Assembly (NCBI RefSeq): GCF_030812335.1
Contig: NZ_JAUSSN010000012.1
Coordinates: 62,001-126,000, forward strand
Reading direction: 5' to 3'
Source of the DNA: Pseudarthrobacter oxydans
GTDB lineage: Bacteria > Actinomycetota > Actinomycetes > Actinomycetales > Micrococcaceae
Length of the DNA: 64,000 nucleotides
A program made the position numbers and the translations under genes. The notes beneath the pieces are model-generated. The model did no database searches and was not told the origin of the DNA. It worked only from the letters and a program-made list of their open reading frames with translations. How positions within the stretch are numbered: position 1 is the first letter of the stretch; every line of letters starts with the position of its first letter. Of the stretch, positions 33,578-42,055 are shown one piece after another.

Positions 33578-36500
33578 TCAGTCGGTGAACAGCGCGGCTA
33601 GGTCCTCGGCCGTCAGCGCTCCGCCGGAGAGTGTGTCGCCTTCCATGACGTCCGCGAACAGCTGGGACTTCCTGGCCTTGAGTGCCATGACCTTTTCCTC
33701 GATGGTGTCCTTGGCGACCAGCCGGTAGACCATGACGTTCCGGGCCTGGCCGATCCGGTGCGTGCGGTCCACGGCCTGCGCCTCGGAGGCGGGGTTCCAC
33801 CACGGGTCCAGCAGGAACACGTAGTCCGCCTCCGTCAGGTTCAGGCCGAAGCCGCCGGCCTTGAGGCTGATCAGGAACACCGGTGCGGCGCCGTTCTTGA
33901 ACTCGTTCACGACGTCGGTGCGGTTGCGGGTGCTGCCGTCGAGGTAGCAGAACTCGATGTTCTCTTCGACGAGCCGTTCGCGGACCTTGCCCAGGAAGCC
34001 GGTGAACTGGCTGAAGATCAGGGCCCGGTGCCCTTCCGCCACCAGGTCCTCCAGCTGTTCGAAGAGCACATCGAGTTTGCTGGACCGCACACCGGAGAGC
34101 GAGGGGTCGATCAGCGAGGGATCCAGGCTGAGCTGCCGGAGCAGGGTGAGGGACTGGAAGATGGTGAAGCGGTTCTTGTTGACGTCGTCGATCAGGCCCA
34201 GGATCTTCTGCCGCTCCCGCTGCAGGTGCGTCTGGTAGACCTTCTGGTGCCGCGGGTTCAGCACCACCTCGAGGATCTGCTCCTGCTTCGGCGGAAGGTC
34301 GTGGATGACCTGCTCCTTGGTGCGGCGCATCATCAGCGGTCGGACCCGGCGACGCAGCTTGTCCAGCTGGGCCTTGTCGCCGTTCTTCTCGACCGGCTTC
34401 TGGTAGTACTCGGCGAACCGCTTCGGGCTGGAGAAGAGCCCCGGCGCGACGATGGAGGTGAGCGCCCAGAACTCCATCAGGTTGTTCTCCAGCGGGGTGC
34501 CGGTGATGGCGAGTTTGAACACCGCCGGGAGTTTCCGGGCGCACTGGTAGGCCTTGGACTGGTGGTTCTTGACGAACTGGGCCTCGTCCAGGACCAGGCC
34601 GGCCCACTCCTTGGAGGCATAGGCCTCATAGTCGATCCGGAACAGGGCGTAGGAGGTGATGACGATGTCCGCCCCCGCCATAGCCTCCGCGGGGCTCGAG
34701 CCGCTCTTGGCAAAGGTCTCGCCGACGGCGCGCACCGTGAGGCCGGGGGCGAACCGCGCGGTCTCGGCCTCCCAGTTGCCCACCACACTCGTCGGGGCAA
34801 CGACCAGGAACGGCGCAACGCCGGGCGCAGCACTCGCGGGACCCGGCGCGGGAGGCACCGTGCCGGCGGCCTCAGCGCCGGCGGCCTCAGCGCCGTCGGA
34901 CGCTGCGGCGGGCCCGGACGCCAGGTCCTTGGCGGCGCAGATCAGCGCCAGCGCCTGCACGGTCTTGCCCAGTCCCATGTCATCGGCCAGCACCCCGCCG
35001 AGTCCGTGTCGGTAGAGGAAGCTGAGCCAGTTGAAGCCCTCCAGCTGGTATGGGCGCAGCTCGGCGTTGAGGGTTGCGGGCAGCGGGAGGCCCTTCACGC
35101 CGCCTTCCAGCAGCCCGCCGACAGCCTCGCGCCAGGCCGCGGCCTGTTCGTCCACGATGCCCAGTTGCGCGAGCTCGTCCCAGAGCCCGGCCTGGAAACG
35201 GCTGATCTGCAGCGGCGCGTCCTTGTTGTCCTGCAGTTCCCGCGCCTCTTCAATCAGCGCCCGCAGCTGGTGCAGTTCGGGCAGGTCCAGGGAGAAGTAG
35301 GCGCCGCTGGGCAGCAGCATCTTGGTCTGGCCGGCGGCGAGGGCGGAGAAAACGGCCGCGAAGGACACCGGCTGGCCCTCCAGGGAAATCTGGATGCCCA
35401 GGTCGAACCAGTCCCGCTGCTCGGTGGCCTTGGTGGAGATGGACACCACCGGGGCCTCCTCGGCCTCGCGGTAGTCGGCGATTTCGCCGGCCGTGTCCAC
35501 GCTGACGCCGGGGACCTCGCGGAGCGCAGGGAGCAGCTCCTCGGTGAAGGCCAGGGTGTCGAGACCGCTGAGCTCGGCCGAGGCTGCCAGCCGCGGTGTT
35601 CCCCAGCCGCCCGTGGCCGACTCGCCCAGCGCCGGCACCACGTCCCAGGGCTGTCCGAGGGCTTCGAGGATGCGGGCCTCGGCAGGGTCGTCCCGGTAGC
35701 CGTGATCGCCGGGGTGGCGCCACAGCGGCTGCGACGTGACGAGCGTGCCGGCCTTGTAGTGCCACTCCCAGTGCAGCCGGACCCTGTGGTCGGCGCCGTA
35801 ATTCGCCAGCAGCGACAGGGTGGGAACAGCCAGCTGGGGCAGCACCACGGACTCGTCGGAGGCCGTGACCCGGGCGCTCTGCTTGAGTTTGGGGTAGAAG
35901 CCGGTCAGGAAGCGGCTCTCGTCCCGGGCCGGGATGTGCAGCGTGGTGCCCGCCGTGACGAAGGTCAGGAGCTCCTCGCTGAGCCCGCCCTCCAGCGGGG
36001 CGAGCGTGATGGCGGAGTCCGTCGGGGCGACTCCGGGCAGGGCGTCCGCCCCGGAGGTCAGGAAGATCCCGTGCGCCGGGCGCCCGATGGTCCCGACGGT
36101 CGCCGGATCAACCACCTCCCCCTCCACGGTGATGCTGGGGGCCAGGGACAGCCCGCCGTCGTCCCCGCCGGCGGCGGCGGGCACGACGGCGCCGTTCCCC
36201 TCGACGGGGGCCGGCGCGTTGCCGAACCGGGTCAGGTTGAGCCCGACGGCGGCCGGCTGTTCAACGAGGCGCACGGGCTCCGGGCCCCGGCTGTGGACCA
36301 GGGCGAGGCCGATCTTCCCGGCCTGGGCCAGCAGGCTCCACAGGTTCTTCCCGGCATAGGTGTTCAGGCCCAGCCACAGCCCGGTTCCGGCGTGCTGGCG
36401 GTTCGCCTGGGCGGTGTGCGACGCGAGGAACTCCTGCATCCACTCGACGTGGGACTCGTTGCATTCGCGCCGGTAGCTCAGGTAGCTCAGCGTGTTCCAG

Positions 36501-37090
36501 GAGACATCGCCGCGGATCCATTTGCCCTTGGCGCCCATGATCACGGGACGGGCCTTCAGCTGGCGCACGCTGCGCAGCGGATCCCGGCGTCCGGTGTAGG
36601 AGAAGTGCGGGGCGGGTTCTTCAATCTCGAACTGGAGCGCCAGCGGGACCCCGCTGGTGGACTGCGTGATCCCCGGCTGGGCGATCAGCGGGCTGAGGGC
36701 CTGTTCCCAGTCCGGGACCTCGAGCACCGGGGCCTGCCGGGACAGCCGGCTGACGTCGGCGGGGGCCAGCAGCTGGACCCGGATCGCGGGGTTGTCCTCG
36801 GCTGCGAACAACAGTGCGGCCACATGCTTGCAGTCCTTCCGGACCGGGCAGCTGCAGACGCCGACGGTGCAGCTCCAGCCGCCCGCCTTCCGGACCAGCT
36901 TCGCCGTCGTCGAATACGGCACGTCGGCACCGCCCCGCACCTTGCCGAGCATGAGTCCGGTGGCGGCGTCGAAGGAAATGCCGGAAACGCGGCTCCCCAT
37001 GGCGTAGGCGAGCCCGGCCGCGAGGGAGCGGTCGTTGATCGCGGGAGTCTGTATTGCCAGTGCCGCACTATCGTCCGGGTGGGAGGGCAT
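33578..37090 (-). CDS. SNF2-family helicase with N-terminal SWIM zinc finger
   Basis: A 1170-residue SWI2/SNF2 DNA-dependent ATPase. The SWIM finger is CSCPVRKDCKH (C79, C81, C87, H89). The helicase core (about 690-1165) has Walker A DDMGLGKTVQ (about 700), VLDEAQFVKN (DEAQ box, about 830), ITGTPLENNLMEFWAL and the C-terminal FSQFTGFLG, YLDGSTRNR, LKAGGFGLNLTEADYV and QAVDRTHRIGQ motifs. An Ala/Pro/Gly-rich insertion of about 35 residues follows motif I, encoded by a locally repetitive stretch near 34860-34900. Bacterial members remodel or repair DNA-protein complexes; the role here is unknown. ATG 37090 is opposite a divergent DMP19-like gene. Confidence 0.92.
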   Translation of the reverse strand: MPSHPDDSAALAIQTPAINDRSLAAGLAYAMGSRVSGISFDAATGLMLGKVRGGADVPYSTTAKLVRKAGGWSCTVGVCSCPVRKDCKHVAALLFAAEDNPAIRVQLLAPADVSRLSRQAPVLEVPDWEQALSPLIAQPGITQSTSGVPLALQFEIEEPAPHFSYTGRRDPLRSVRQLKARPVIMGAKGKWIRGDVSWNTLSYLSYRRECNESHVEWMQEFLASHTAQANRQHAGTGLWLGLNTYAGKNLWSLLAQAGKIGLALVHSRGPEPVRLVEQPAAVGLNLTRFGNAPAPVEGNGAVVPAAAGGDDGGLSLAPSITVEGEVVDPATVGTIGRPAHGIFLTSGADALPGVAPTDSAITLAPLEGGLSEELLTFVTAGTTLHIPARDESRFLTGFYPKLKQSARVTASDESVVLPQLAVPTLSLLANYGADHRVRLHWEWHYKAGTLVTSQPLWRHPGDHGYRDDPAEARILEALGQPWDVVPALGESATGGWGTPRLAASAELSGLDTLAFTEELLPALREVPGVSVDTAGEIADYREAEEAPVVSISTKATEQRDWFDLGIQISLEGQPVSFAAVFSALAAGQTKMLLPSGAYFSLDLPELHQLRALIEEARELQDNKDAPLQISRFQAGLWDELAQLGIVDEQAAAWREAVGGLLEGGVKGLPLPATLNAELRPYQLEGFNWLSFLYRHGLGGVLADDMGLGKTVQALALICAAKDLASGPAAASDGAEAAGAEAAGTVPPAPGPASAAPGVAPFLVVAPTSVVGNWEAETARFAPGLTVRAVGETFAKSGSSPAEAMAGADIVITSYALFRIDYEAYASKEWAGLVLDEAQFVKNHQSKAYQCARKLPAVFKLAITGTPLENNLMEFWALTSIVAPGLFSSPKRFAEYYQKPVEKNGDKAQLDKLRRRVRPLMMRRTKEQVIHDLPPKQEQILEVVLNPRHQKVYQTHLQRERQKILGLIDDVNKNRFTIFQSLTLLRQLSLDPSLIDPSLSGVRSSKLDVLFEQLEDLVAEGHRALIFSQFTGFLGKVRERLVEENIEFCYLDGSTRNRTDVVNEFKNGAAPVFLISLKAGGFGLNLTEADYVFLLDPWWNPASEAQAVDRTHRIGQARNVMVYRLVAKDTIEEKVMALKARKSQLFADVMEGDTLSGGALTAEDLAALFTD

Positions 37091-37315
37091 GTGCGCACTA
37101 CTTTCGGCAGTTGGTCATCGGATCCATCTTAGCGAGCCTGACCGGTCTCCCCGTACTGGGTGCCCGGCTATGTGGATATCCGGCCGCGGGACGTGCCGGG
37201 CCCTGACACCCAAACTTCGCCGGACGTTCAGCTGAGGCTCAACCCCGGGGCCGGCGGCGCCACGTAGCGTGGAAAGGGTTCGGAGCGCCACCGCCTTCAG
37301 CAGTGAGGATTTTCC

Positions 37316-38182
37316 ATGAGCAACAGCCTTTCCACCACCCTTTCCGCCGCCGGCCACGCGACGGTCCTGCCGCGGGAGATCATCAACGGCAGCGACGCGG
37401 ACGTCGTCGACGCGAATGTGGACGTGGTCAACGCCATGTACGCGGAGCTGCTCGACGTCGGGGAAATCGCGCCGAACGCGCTGCGCAGCTACTACGTCGA
37501 CTTCTACCTGACGCAGGCGCTGGGCGGCGGGTTCGCCCAGTACGTGTTCACCGCACCCGAACGCGAGGACATCGACGCCTACGTCCGGGCCGGGCTGGAA
37601 AACATGGGGGCCGCCGAGCACCTGAACCTCTTCAACCGCACCGTGGCCGCTTTCGAGGCCCTCTCCGAGGAGGAGGCCGACGCGTATCTTGACGGGGACG
37701 CGGATCTGGACGGCGGCACGGACGTCCCGGCAGCGGTCCGGCTCCTGGAGGAGCTCGACGGCGAGTTCGAGGCGCTGCTGGAAACCGAGGACATCACCGC
37801 GCTCAACGCCGCCTGGCTGCGGGGCCAGGCAGACCTCCTCGTCCTGGACGAGGAGGAACTCGACCGCCACATCGCCGAGCGGGTCTCCCGGATCCCGGAC
37901 CTCGCGGAGCGCCAGGCCGAGGCGGCCGAGGATGACCTGCTGGACACCCCGGAATTCGAGATGATCATCCGCGAGCTCTGTAACGTGGCCGGCCACACGC
38001 TCCTGAAGATCACCATGGGCGACCCCAACTATGACCACGACGGCCAGACCGCCCTGGCGTGGCATTTCACCACGGACCAGGGCGAGTTCCTCATGCTCGA
38101 CGACGACCAGCAAGCGGTCATGATCCACCCGGACACGAAGGAGATTCTGGCCGCTGTCGAGTTCGAGGTCGAGGACGACTGA
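37316..38182 (+). CDS. Acidic DMP19/DUF4375-like protein
   Basis: A 288-residue, strongly acidic protein. Residues about 35-115 resemble the DMP19 (DUF4375) domain: LRSYYVDFYLTQALGGGFAQYVF matches its Y-DFY-Q-x-GGF-QY core. The second half is a run of acidic helices ending in MGDPNYDHDGQTALAWHF and EFEVEDD. DMP19 of Neisseria is a DNA mimic that blocks a transcription factor; whether this protein mimics DNA is inference from fold and charge. ATG 37316 follows GAGGAT. It is divergent from the SNF2 helicase gene, with 225 bases between. Confidence 0.72.
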   Translation: MSNSLSTTLSAAGHATVLPREIINGSDADVVDANVDVVNAMYAELLDVGEIAPNALRSYYVDFYLTQALGGGFAQYVFTAPEREDIDAYVRAGLENMGAAEHLNLFNRTVAAFEALSEEEADAYLDGDADLDGGTDVPAAVRLLEELDGEFEALLETEDITALNAAWLRGQADLLVLDEEELDRHIAERVSRIPDLAERQAEAAEDDLLDTPEFEMIIRELCNVAGHTLLKITMGDPNYDHDGQTALAWHFTTDQGEFLMLDDDQQAVMIHPDTKEILAAVEFEVEDD

Positions 38183-38214
38183 GCCGGGCCGTCGGCCGCC
38201 GGGGCTGACTTTTG

Positions 38215-38754
38215 TTAGTACCCGGCGGCGCCGGTGATCATGTCACCGGTCGGGGCGACGAGGTACCAGACGCCGCCGACGCCCTGGCCCAGGATGTCCC
38301 CGGCAGCCAGGTCCTTGGCGTAGTAGTACACGGGCATCCCGTTGATGGTGAGCTGCTTTTGGCCGTCCGGGGTGGCGATGGTGCCCACGGTGCCGGTGAC
38401 GCCGTCGACGGCTGGTGTGTCGGCGGCGGCGAGGACCGGGGGCCACGCGTCGAGGCAGCCGCCGGTGCAGCTGCTTGTCCCGGAGTCCTTGACGTCCTTC
38501 GTGTAGTAGTAGACGCTCATGCCCTTGCCGTCGACCACAATCCTGCCGGCGGCCGAATCCGCGACCTTGAGGTCCGGGGCGGCCGCGGCAGGTGCCGAGG
38601 TCGACGCCGGAGCCGAGGTCGCCGCGGCGCTGCCGGGCGGCGTTGTGGCGGCCGCCGACGTCGGCGACGTGCCCGTCCCGCTGGTGCCGGCACAGCCGGA
38701 GAGCAACGCGGCGAGGGCGACAGCGGACAGGCCGATGCTGAGGTGCTTTTTCAT
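38215..38754 (-). CDS. Secreted-repeat (PF03640-type) lipoprotein
   Basis: A 179-residue lipoprotein. The signal peptide ends in the lipobox LLSGC (Cys at about 21), followed by a Thr/Ser/Ala/Pro linker (about 25-60) and two copies of the secreted repeat of unknown function, each with a VYYY(T/A)KD core; the first adds CTGGCLDAWPP. Such proteins are often cell-envelope stress or redox related. ATG 38754 follows AAGGAG. Its promoter (38809-38834) matches that of the adjacent, divergent ECF sigma gene. Confidence 0.87.
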   Translation of the reverse strand: MKKHLSIGLSAVALAALLSGCAGTSGTGTSPTSAAATTPPGSAAATSAPASTSAPAAAAPDLKVADSAAGRIVVDGKGMSVYYYTKDVKDSGTSSCTGGCLDAWPPVLAAADTPAVDGVTGTVGTIATPDGQKQLTINGMPVYYYAKDLAAGDILGQGVGGVWYLVAPTGDMITGAAGY

Positions 38755-38808
38755 CTGCTGCTCCTTGACTCGAACCGGCCAACTGGCCAGGCCGGCGCTA
38801 CCCGTTAC

Positions 38809-38834
38809 GACGGCCCCGGGGGAAGAATGGTTCA
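38809..38834 (-). promoter_or_regulatory. ECF-type promoter of the lipoprotein gene
   Basis: On the minus strand TGAACC (38834-38829), a 16-base spacer and CGTC (38812-38809) form an ECF sigma-type promoter about 55 bases before the lipoprotein start. The same two elements with the same spacing occur before the divergent sigma gene. Confidence 0.8.
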
Positions 38835-38883
38835 CAGCAGGTACCGGGCGGGCAGGCCTTGGGCGGCGCCCGGACTCCGCGCG

Positions 38884-38909
38884 TGAACCGTTCCGGCGGT
38901 CCGCGCGTC
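38884..38909 (+). promoter_or_regulatory. ECF-type autoregulatory promoter of the sigma gene
   Basis: TGAACC (38884-38889), 16 bases, then CGTC (38906-38909), about 45 bases before the sigma start. It is identical in both elements and spacing to the divergent lipoprotein promoter, which supports autoregulation. Confidence 0.8.
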
Positions 38910-38953
38910 ATAAGGGGCAGCAGCGCAAACCCTCAGGGCCAGGGAGGACGGTC

Positions 38954-39454
38954 ATGTCGCTGGACGAAGACGTGGTGGCGGCGATTTACCGCGACCACGG
39001 GCCGGCGCTCCGGCGTTTCGTGCTCAGCGCCTGCCGGGACCCGCAACTGGCCGATGACGTGGTGCAGGAGACCATCCTGCGGGTCTGGCAGCAGGCCCCC
39101 CAGATCACCGGGAGCCTGCGCAGCTACCTGTTCCGGACGGCCCGCAACATCATGATCGACAACTACCGCAAGGCCCAGCGCCGGCCCCGCGAGACGTCGG
39201 ACCGGGAGCTGGCCGACCCGGCCGACGGCGCGGAACGCGTCAACGAACTCCTCAACCGGGTGCTGATGGAAGAGGCGCTGCTGCGGCTCAGCGCCGAGCA
39301 CCGGGACGTTCTGGTGGCCCTCCATTACCGCCGCTACACCGTCCAGGAGGCATCGGTCAGCTTGAAGATCCCGAGCGGGACAGTGAAGTCCCGGGCGTTT
39401 TACGCAGTGCGGGCCCTCCGCGCGATCCTCGATGAGATGGGGGTGGAACGGTGA
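38954..39454 (+). CDS. ECF-family RNA polymerase sigma factor
   Basis: Extracytoplasmic-function sigma factor, 166 residues. Region 2 (about 8-75) has LADDVVQETILRVWQQ and TARNIMIDNYRKAQRR; region 4 (about 105-160) has LSAEHRDVLVALHYRRYTVQEASVSLKIPSGTVKSRAFYAVRAL. No extra N- or C-terminal domain is present. ATG 38954 follows GGAGGACGG. The stop overlaps the GTG of the anti-sigma gene, so the two are coupled. Likely targets are its own operon and the divergent lipoprotein. Confidence 0.94.
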   Translation: MSLDEDVVAAIYRDHGPALRRFVLSACRDPQLADDVVQETILRVWQQAPQITGSLRSYLFRTARNIMIDNYRKAQRRPRETSDRELADPADGAERVNELLNRVLMEEALLRLSAEHRDVLVALHYRRYTVQEASVSLKIPSGTVKSRAFYAVRALRAILDEMGVER

Positions 39455-40158
39455 GCGGCACGGAGCTGCACCAGCTGCTCGGCGCCTACCTGCTGGGCGG
39501 TCTGGAGCCCGGCGAGGCCGCGGCCTTTGAGCAGCATCTGGGCAGCTGTGCGGACTGCCGGCAGGAGCTGGACGATCTGGCCAGCCTCCCTGCGCTGCTG
39601 GACGCGCTCCCGGTCCCCGACGCAGTGGCTCTCGCCGCCGCGGCGCCTGCCGCTGCCGGGCGGGAATTGTCGACGTCGGATCCCGCGCTGTCGGAGCCCT
39701 TGCCGCCGGCCGCCGTGCCCCGGCGGATGCTCCAGGAACTGTCCAGGCGCCGCCGGAACGTCCGACGCCGCTGGAGTGCGGCGCTCGCCGCGGCGGCCGC
39801 GGCGTGCCTCGCGCTCGGGGTCCTGGCCGCGCCGCTGGTCAACCCGCCGCCCAAACCGGACGCCAGCTACTCCGTCCAGGCCAGTGACGGACTGCAGATC
39901 ACGGTGGGCATGGTGAAGAAGACCTGGGGCACCGAGCTCGCGGTCGACGGCCGGAGCCTTCCGGTGGACGGCACCTTCTCGCTCTGGGTGAAGGACAGCG
40001 ACGGCGTCGAAGACCGCGCCTGCGCGTGGACGGCAACGCCCAGCGGCCGGGTCAGGATCACCGGGGCCACGCCCCTGCAGCTCTCCAACATCGCCAGTGT
40101 CGAGATGCGGGACGGGCAGCAACAGACCATGGCGGTCATCGCCGTGCCGCGGGGATAA
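39451..40158 (+). CDS. Membrane anti-sigma factor with zinc-binding ASD
   Basis: A 235-residue anti-sigma factor. The N-terminal anti-sigma domain has the zinc motif HLGSCADC (H-x3-C-x2-C, about 30-37). One helix (about 110-130, ALAAAAAACLALGVLAAPLV) spans the membrane, and the external part (about 131-235) is an RskA-like beta domain. The start is GTG 39451 overlapping the sigma stop. It should hold the ECF sigma factor inactive until an envelope signal triggers release. Confidence 0.9.
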   Translation: MSGTELHQLLGAYLLGGLEPGEAAAFEQHLGSCADCRQELDDLASLPALLDALPVPDAVALAAAAPAAAGRELSTSDPALSEPLPPAAVPRRMLQELSRRRRNVRRRWSAALAAAAAACLALGVLAAPLVNPPPKPDASYSVQASDGLQITVGMVKKTWGTELAVDGRSLPVDGTFSLWVKDSDGVEDRACAWTATPSGRVRITGATPLQLSNIASVEMRDGQQQTMAVIAVPRG

Positions 40159-40279
40159 CGGGGTCGAGGGGGCGGCCGCAAAAACTGTCGGACCTCCCTG
40201 CTCTACTCATGTTGGGGGAGCCGACGGCTTTCCCACCACCTGCGGCCCGCACGTCCGCACCGGCGATTGGGGATTCGTT

Positions 40280-42055
40280 ATGGAACAGGCTTTTGTGGTT
40301 GTCACCTCCGGGAAAGATCTGGCGCTGCAGCTGACTGCGGCCGGGCGGACTAAACCGGCGGCGGTGATCTCCTGGCATCCGGAGCAGCGGGAAAACAGAA
40401 TCGACGTCGAACATATCGCCCGGGAAATCGGTGATCTGGCCGACGTTTTCTGGCTTGAGAACGGTCCGGAGAGTTATGCCTTCGGCGACAGTCTTCCGTC
40501 CGGCGCCCACGTGTTCGGCAACGCGGCACGGGTCTATGCGGAGGATCGTCGCTGGATGACGGCAGTGCACCGCAGCCCGCTGCGGATGGCCCGGGACCGC
40601 GAAGCGGCTGTCCGCGCGGCCGAGGACATCATCGAGGACGTGCTGGGCCTGATTACCGTGGTCCCGCCGAAGTCTGCGCCGGTCCGTACCCTGCCCCGGC
40701 GCGTCCGGGGCACCATCAAGGCCTTCGCCAGCGCCGGTTCCCGGGCCATCGTTGAACTGGGCGACGGCAGCTGCTGCACCATCCAGCGCGAGCACGTGGT
40801 TCCGCCGGTCCGCCTCGACTGGATGCTGGACCTGGGTCAGCCCGTCGAGGGCGACCTCAGCGCTGAGGACAGGACCCTTGACATCAACGGGCTGAAGACC
40901 GCGCCTCGTCTCGCCGAGCTCTACCGGCCCGGCGACCTGGTCCTCGCCCTGGCCGAACAGGTCAGCGCCAAAAACGCGAAGCTCACCCTTTACCCTGGCT
41001 CCAGCTGGACCGTTGACCAGGCCCGGATCTCCTCCAACCCCCTCGACGCCGCCGACAGCCTCGTGACGGAAGGCGAGGTGGTGGTGGCGCGGTTCCTCCG
41101 GGTGAACGGGGCGGTGGTGTTGTCACTGCTCGACGTCGACGATGACGCCGACGTCGTGCCCGCGCCCGCGCTCCTGGCCGGCGGCACGCCCTGGCTGCGG
41201 TCCGGGCGGCACCTCACCGAGCAGCCAACCTCGGGCCGGACGTTCCCCGCCGAGGCCCCCACCAGCCCCGGGACCGGCGGAACCGGGGCCGCGGAGCAGG
41301 GCAGCGCTTCCGCGGCGGCGGGGCGCGCTCCGAAACCGTCGGCGGCGCTGATGACCGCCCAGCTCCAGCTCGAAGCCGAACGGCGGAAGGTCTCGGCCCT
41401 GCAGGAACTGGTCGCCGCGGCCGGCCACGCCGGGGCCGGACTGGTCAGCCTCCAGCAGGAGCAAGATGCCCTGCGGCGGGAACTCGGGACGGAACAACAG
41501 ATCGCGGAGGATGCCCAGGCGGCGCTGGAGAACGCGGAGGTCCGGCTCGCCCGGCGGAATGAGGAACTTCTGGACCTCAGGGCCTACAAGCGCCGGACGC
41601 AGCCCGCGCTCAAACGCGCCCTGGCCGCCGGTTCGGACGCGCTGTTCGCGACGGCCTCAGAGCGCCTGCGGCACGATGTGTACCTCGCGTGGGCCAGGAA
41701 CGTTCCGGCGTCCGAGAAGGCACGGCAGCCGCTGCCCTTGGACTGGACGGCCGGACCGGAGTTCGCGGCGTCCCTCTACGGTTTCACCGAGCCGGGCGTC
41801 GCGGCAAAGGCGCTGAAGGCCATGGTGGAGGTCCTGACCGGGACGGCGGACCGGAACGCGGCGCGTGAAGTCCACGCTCTGCGGGCCAACGCGGGCGCAG
41901 ACACAGCCCAGCTGGTGCGCGAGAACGGGTCAAAGTGTTACCGCGCGGCGATCGAGCAGAATGTGGCCGCGGCGCGGCGGCTGCACTACTGGCGTCTGCC
42001 GGATGGATCGATTGAGCTGTCGCGCGTCGTGGTCCACGACGACTTCAAGCCCTGA
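40280..42055 (+). CDS. Three-part protein of unknown function (N-terminal module, OB-like segments, coiled coil, conserved C-terminus)
   Basis: I do not recognise this 591-residue soluble protein. Residues about 1-120 form an alpha/beta module with FGNAARVYAEDRRW. Residues about 130-290 contain two beta-rich OB/S1-like segments (RGTIKAFASAGSRAIVELGD and VVVARFLRVNGAVVLSLLDV). A Gly/Pro/Ala linker (about 300-350) leads to a coiled coil (about 360-435), and the C-terminal 150 residues end in YRAAIEQNVAAARRLHYWRLPDGSIEL. There is no signal peptide and no membrane helix. ATG 40280 has no strong ribosome site. The stop overlaps nagA on the other strand by 11 bases. Actinobacterial proteins with a similar opening occur, to my memory, near DNA-related genes, but I cannot verify this. 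Confidence 0.75.
   Translation: MEQAFVVVTSGKDLALQLTAAGRTKPAAVISWHPEQRENRIDVEHIAREIGDLADVFWLENGPESYAFGDSLPSGAHVFGNAARVYAEDRRWMTAVHRSPLRMARDREAAVRAAEDIIEDVLGLITVVPPKSAPVRTLPRRVRGTIKAFASAGSRAIVELGDGSCCTIQREHVVPPVRLDWMLDLGQPVEGDLSAEDRTLDINGLKTAPRLAELYRPGDLVLALAEQVSAKNAKLTLYPGSSWTVDQARISSNPLDAADSLVTEGEVVVARFLRVNGAVVLSLLDVDDDADVVPAPALLAGGTPWLRSGRHLTEQPTSGRTFPAEAPTSPGTGGTGAAEQGSASAAAGRAPKPSAALMTAQLQLEAERRKVSALQELVAAAGHAGAGLVSLQQEQDALRRELGTEQQIAEDAQAALENAEVRLARRNEELLDLRAYKRRTQPALKRALAAGSDALFATASERLRHDVYLAWARNVPASEKARQPLPLDWTAGPEFAASLYGFTEPGVAAKALKAMVEVLTGTADRNAAREVHALRANAGADTAQLVRENGSKCYRAAIEQNVAAARRLHYWRLPDGSIELSRVVVHDDFKP

Noticed and set aside
33758..37132. A plus-strand open frame of 1124 codons opposite the SNF2 gene
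   Set aside because: It is the antisense shadow of a high-GC gene; the minus frame has all SNF2 motifs, whereas this one is Arg/Gly/Gln-rich with no domain and no ribosome site.
40280..42055. The 591-residue protein considered as part of a defence island
   Set aside because: Its neighbours are a sigma operon, nagA and trmB; no nuclease, methylase or toxin gene is adjacent.
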